Below are positions 60,408-64,000 of a DNA stretch of 64,000 nt, one piece after another (position 1 is the first letter of the stretch; the number at the start of each line of letters is the position of its first letter). Source of the DNA: Rotaria sordida. Lineage: Eukaryota; Rotifera; Eurotatoria; Philodinida; Philodinidae. Location: NCBI GenBank assembly GCA_905250125.1, contig CAJNOL010000088.1:1-64000 (forward strand). The letters run 5' to 3'. The translations under genes and the position numbers were made by a program. The notes under the pieces were generated by a model. The model saw only the letters and a list, made by a program, of their open reading frames with translations. It did no database searches and was not told the origin of the DNA.

Positions 60408-63162
60408 ATGATTGATCCGCGTTTTGCCAATCCTGGCGCGATTCCTGTTGAAACTGGATATGAGGGACATAAATCGTCCAGTCGTCGTCATCATCGCCGC
60501 CACCATCGTCATCGTAAGAATAAACATGGTATTGTTGGTGAATCGCCATTAAGTCGTGATGAATCGATACATAAAGTAGATCATAGTCAGTATCAGTTGC
60601 ATAGAAAGACCTTGTTTCTAAATAAAAATTTAAAAAAACTTTTACAAATCCTTTGATTATAGTTGAAGGTGCACCGATAGGTACCGGCTTTGGTGTACCA
60701 TTTAGTGGCAACATTTCAGGAGGTTTTTTTCAACAACAACATATGGATATTAATAATCACGGTGAAACATCTGAGTAAGTTTTATTTGAATGAAATTTAT
60801 AAATATAATATTTATTTATTTTTCTTATCAAATATGTATATTTTTTTCTTTTCTGTAAGGCAATTAGTTGATCAACGTTCTCCAAGTGCATTAAATAATG
60901 AAGTATCACATGTGCGCCCATCAATTTCACCAGTTGGAGCTGAAGCCAGACATGGATCTCATCATCGACATCATCGTGGTCATCACCATAGTCGTCATCA
61001 TCATCATCATCATCAACATCATCAGCATCATCAGCATTATGTTGGTGAGTATTTTAGCTACGGGTAAAAACATCAATCGCATTATATTCAAGGTCATACA
61101 TACACTGCTGGTGGTTATGGTCATGTAAGCGATGATATAATCTTTATTGAACGTGGTCGTCACGGCCACCATCATCAAGCACCACCTCCTGGCTTCATAT
61201 ACAAGGGCATGATACAAGTTCAAGGCTGTGATACAATATATCGTTCACGATCTCGTAGTCGACATTTGGCCCTTCCACCACCAGCACCAGTGAGACCTAT
61301 AAATCTCAATCCTTGTCCACCTGGATGGCAACTAGTGAATGGGGTAGGCGGTAATCCATGTCCACCTGGTACTACTTTATACACTGGACAAACATTTGGA
61401 GGTTATGGTACCCGTCAGTATTTTGTTTTAAATCTATATCTTTCATTTTGTTAATATATCTTGATGTTTATTCATTAGTTGGATCATATGGTTCAGGTGG
61501 ACATTTTAATTTAGGATCAGGTTTTCCTTATCCACCGTGTGGTCAACTTGTAGCTGATTATATTGTTGAACCAAGCGCTGGTGGTTTTATTACATCAGGT
61601 GATGGTGGTTATATGAGTAGGGAGAGGGAAGAACGTGTCCCAGGTCGACCAACCATTATCGAAGTTTGGCAAAGACGACCCAGAGTAAGAATTTATTATT
61701 AAAATTAAGAAATAGATAAAATTTAATCTTCTTTCAAAAGTCTCCAACACCCATAAGATCACGTTCTCGTACTCGTTCTCGTTCTCGTTCACGTTCACGT
61801 ACACGAAGTCCACACGGTGCTACAGCAATTGATCTTGAACGACTTCGTAGTGACCTTCTTATAGCTATCGAGTAAAGTATTTACATGTTTTGCGTTGATT
61901 TTTTTAATTACTTTGCTTCCTTTTCCTTTTATTAAAAAATATGTAGACGTATTACACAAGGTATACAGGCTAAAATACACTTGATTGGGCATGAAGGTGG
62001 TACTCAAACTCATCCAATTCGTGAAATCATATCAGAAAGGGAACGAACACCTGGCGAAGTTCGGGTAATTGTACAACCTATCCAGCCGGTCTTCTACATG
62101 CCGCGACAAAGTAAAATAACATATTAAAATCTATTTCATAAATTTTTTTTCTGTTCCTACAATAGCCGAGGTCATACATCAACAACCAGCACCATACCCA
62201 CAAATAATACCACAAATAATTCCTATTCAGCAACCTACTCCTATTGTGCAACCTGCACCGGCACCACAAATTGTCTATGTTCCACGGAATGTTTACGTGC
62301 CTGTTATTAAACCTGTCTTCGTTCCACGAGAACGTAAGTTCTCAATTCTTATGCTACGTAAATAAAATTTTTAATTCATTTTTCATTAATAGGTGTTATT
62401 GTACGTCCTCAAGTCGTACACGTTGCTCGACCTGTGCTTGTTGATCGACCAGTGCCTGTAACACAGCGACCCATTATTATCGATCGTGAACGACCTGTTC
62501 CTGTGCCAGTGCGTACTGTGGGTGTAGGAAGACCGGGTGGTGCTAGAACGATTAGAGAAGAATATGTCTATCGAGACAACTTACCTGTCGCTTATGGTGG
62601 CCGTTGTCCTGAATATGCTGGTGGTATTCACTATGGTTATATGCCAACTCAACAAGAGCATCAATATGCTACCAGTTCAGTTCATGAAGTATTAAATAAC
62701 TATCCAGCACCAGGCCCAGTATTGAATGTACCTGCTCCAAACCCATATCAATATCATCAAGCAGCTGCTCAATACAATTTAAATCAAGGTGGCGGAGTAT
62801 ATGGAGGGTATACTGATGTAGTTGGAGCAAATACTGCATCAGTAGTCAATGGTCTACCACTTGAATGTACAGGTCCAATTGAAGTACTCGATGCAACTAT
62901 TAATCCTAGTTGGCAAAGGACAGATAAAGCAACATTATTACATCGTTTTGGACGTCCAGCCTATGACATTGTTCAACAAACTGATCAAATTGAACAACAA
63001 ATACTTCAGGGAACTCTTGGTGTTCAAAGAACTCATTCGATGGCTAACTATGGAGCAGGTTCTGGTTACTCATCATTTGCAGCTGGTAATATAAACAATC
63101 TGAATTTAGGTGGTGTTGTTCATGGAGTTGGAGCACCAATAGATCCATACATCAATTATTAA
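60408..63162 (+). CDS. His/Pro/Val/Arg-Ser-rich structural-type protein, unrecognised
   Basis: Nine exons join in frame: 60408-60585, 60663-60774, 60860-61044, 61093-61413, 61479-61684, 61741-61871, 61947-62110, 62166-62333, 62393-63162, giving 744 residues. The first donor (GTCAGT) is the least certain border. Regions in order: a basic His/Arg stretch (RRHHRRHHRHRKNK), a Gly/Pro part, a poly-His region (RHHHHHHQHHQHHQHY, about 146-161), Cys-Pro-Pro repeats (NPCPPGW, NPCPPGT), an Arg-Ser repeat (RSRSRTRSRSRSRSRTRS), a Pro/Val-rich region with alternating charges (VDRPVPVTQRPIIIDRERPV), and a Gly/Asn/Tyr-rich C-terminus with GPIEVLDATINPSWQ. The Val-Pro-Val region resembles alveolin- or articulin-like cytoskeletal repeats, but not enough to assign. 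No signal peptide or membrane helix is present. It is probably a structural or scaffold protein. Confidence 0.72.
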
Positions 63163-63664
63163 AAGTTACTATATTCTTTATTTTTTTTGCTTGTTTATCA
63201 TTTGAACGTTTTTCGTATATGCTGTGTTTTTTTTCAATGGACATAGCCTTCATGGGACAATATTCAACCGTTACTTATCATATTAATTGCCGTTCTTGTT
63301 TTTTATTTATAGCTTTTGAGACTAGAAGAATCTCTTTTCTTCTTTGTCATCGTTTTAAATGCTTCCATTGTCTTGTTTATTGTCCTGTTCATTGTCCTGT
63401 TTATTGTTCGTTTTAAAATACTCTTCCTTTTTTTTCCGGAACACTTCCGTTCTTGCTATTTCTTTTTTTTCTTTTTTTTTCTATTTCAAAATAAAAAAAC
63501 CATTAAAAAATCAAATTTGACAAATTTTTTGTTTAATAGAATAATTGAAAATACATAGACCTGATCAAGCGTTCTGATAACATTGTTGGCAACTTTATAA
63601 AGCAGCTTGCATTAGAGTTAGGAGTAAATAGTATAACTTTTTGGCTAAAATAATATATATGTAT

Positions 63665-63670
63665 AATAAA
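63665..63670 (+). terminator. Possible poly(A) signal
   Basis: AATAAA about 500 bp after the stop of the His/Pro/Val-rich protein. An earlier, less canonical A-rich site near 63487 is an alternative. Confidence 0.3.
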
Positions 63671-63796
63671 TCTTTGTTTTGATATTCTTTCAGATATAAG
63701 TCAATTCAATTTCTATTCAAAAACAATGTTAAAAAATGTATAATGAATTCAATTGATACTATATTCAGATTCGGACTATTTTAGGAATAGAATGTA

Positions 63797-64000
63797 ATGA
63801 CAATTCATGAAGAACTTACAACAGTATTGGAGTCTAACACATTATCATATTCAATAATTGCAAGATGAATAAAGCGTTTTCATGAAGGAAAAGAAGGTGT
63901 CAATGATAACCTTCGATTTAGTCGTCCAATTTCTGAGCTGACAGATGTAAATCTTGAATTAGTACGATCGGTTATCAACAATGACCTATATTCAGCTTAT
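63797..64000 (+). pseudogene. Mariner-like transposase N-terminus with an in-frame stop (runs off the window)
   Basis: ATG at 63797 opens a frame reading MTIHEELTTVLESNTLSYS, then IIAR, a TGA stop, and IKRFHEGKEGVNDNLRFSRP, then ISELTDVNLELVRSVI. This is the paired helix-turn-helix DNA-binding region of mariner transposases (WxxRFKEGRxSxxDDxRxGRP type). The TGA replaces the conserved Trp codon, so a single change (TGG to TGA) explains it. The catalytic domain lies beyond position 64000. As seen it cannot make a full transposase. Confidence 0.8.

Noticed and set aside
60927-61223. Minus-strand Met/Thr-rich open frame
   Set aside because: It is the antisense of the poly-His exon (CAT repeats read as ATG) of the plus-strand gene.

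Overview
The window is nuclear DNA of an animal. It is very AT-rich, and its genes are split by many short GT-AG introns of about 50-70 bp. NOP10, SMC6, an SLC25 carrier and a LicD-like Golgi protein can be read directly. The intron style, A/T-ending codon use, a decayed chitin synthase, a MULE-type zinc-finger relic and a mariner fragment suggest a rotifer, possibly a Rotaria-like bdelloid. That assignment is inference and was not tested by any search.

Layout. 1-11 kb: the 5' part of a large minus-strand gene that continues beyond position 1. Several separate candidate first exons (near 9.8, 7.5, 6.1 and 4.8 kb, perhaps also 10.9 and 8.7 kb) lie upstream of a serine-rich shared exon (2670-3385) and three further exons. 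11-15.3 kb: AT-rich, no gene seen. 15.3-20.7 kb (+): a Na+/H+ exchanger with a C-terminal cyclic-nucleotide-binding-like domain, SOS1/SLC9C type. 21.7-29.6 kb (+): complete SMC6 in 22 exons. 30.0-30.4 kb (+): NOP10 in 3 exons. 32.1-34.5 kb (+): a single-pass leucine-rich-repeat receptor-like protein, with a decayed tandem copy at 37.2-37.9 kb. 38.4-40.6 kb (-): a small coiled-coil protein and a LicD/fukutin-like type II membrane protein. 43.4-44.4 kb (+): an intronless mitochondrial carrier closest to SLC25A29. 45.4-58 kb: a block of mobile-element and gene remains, including hAT-like and long-inverted-repeat elements, a MULE transposase N-terminus, a chitin synthase pseudogene and another decayed gene. 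60.4-63.2 kb (+): a 9-exon gene for a His/Pro/Val/Arg-Ser-rich protein. 63.8-64.0 kb (+): the start of a broken mariner transposase.

The genes do not form one pathway. SMC6 acts in genome stability, NOP10 in box H/ACA snoRNPs, and the exchanger and carrier in transport. The distinctive content is the multi-promoter gene, the exchanger architecture, and a rich set of short non-autonomous elements. Those elements have long inverted arms, identifiable termini or target-site duplications, and odd internal arrays of short repeats. Elements of the same kinds account for most of the unusually long introns in the exchanger and SMC6 genes.
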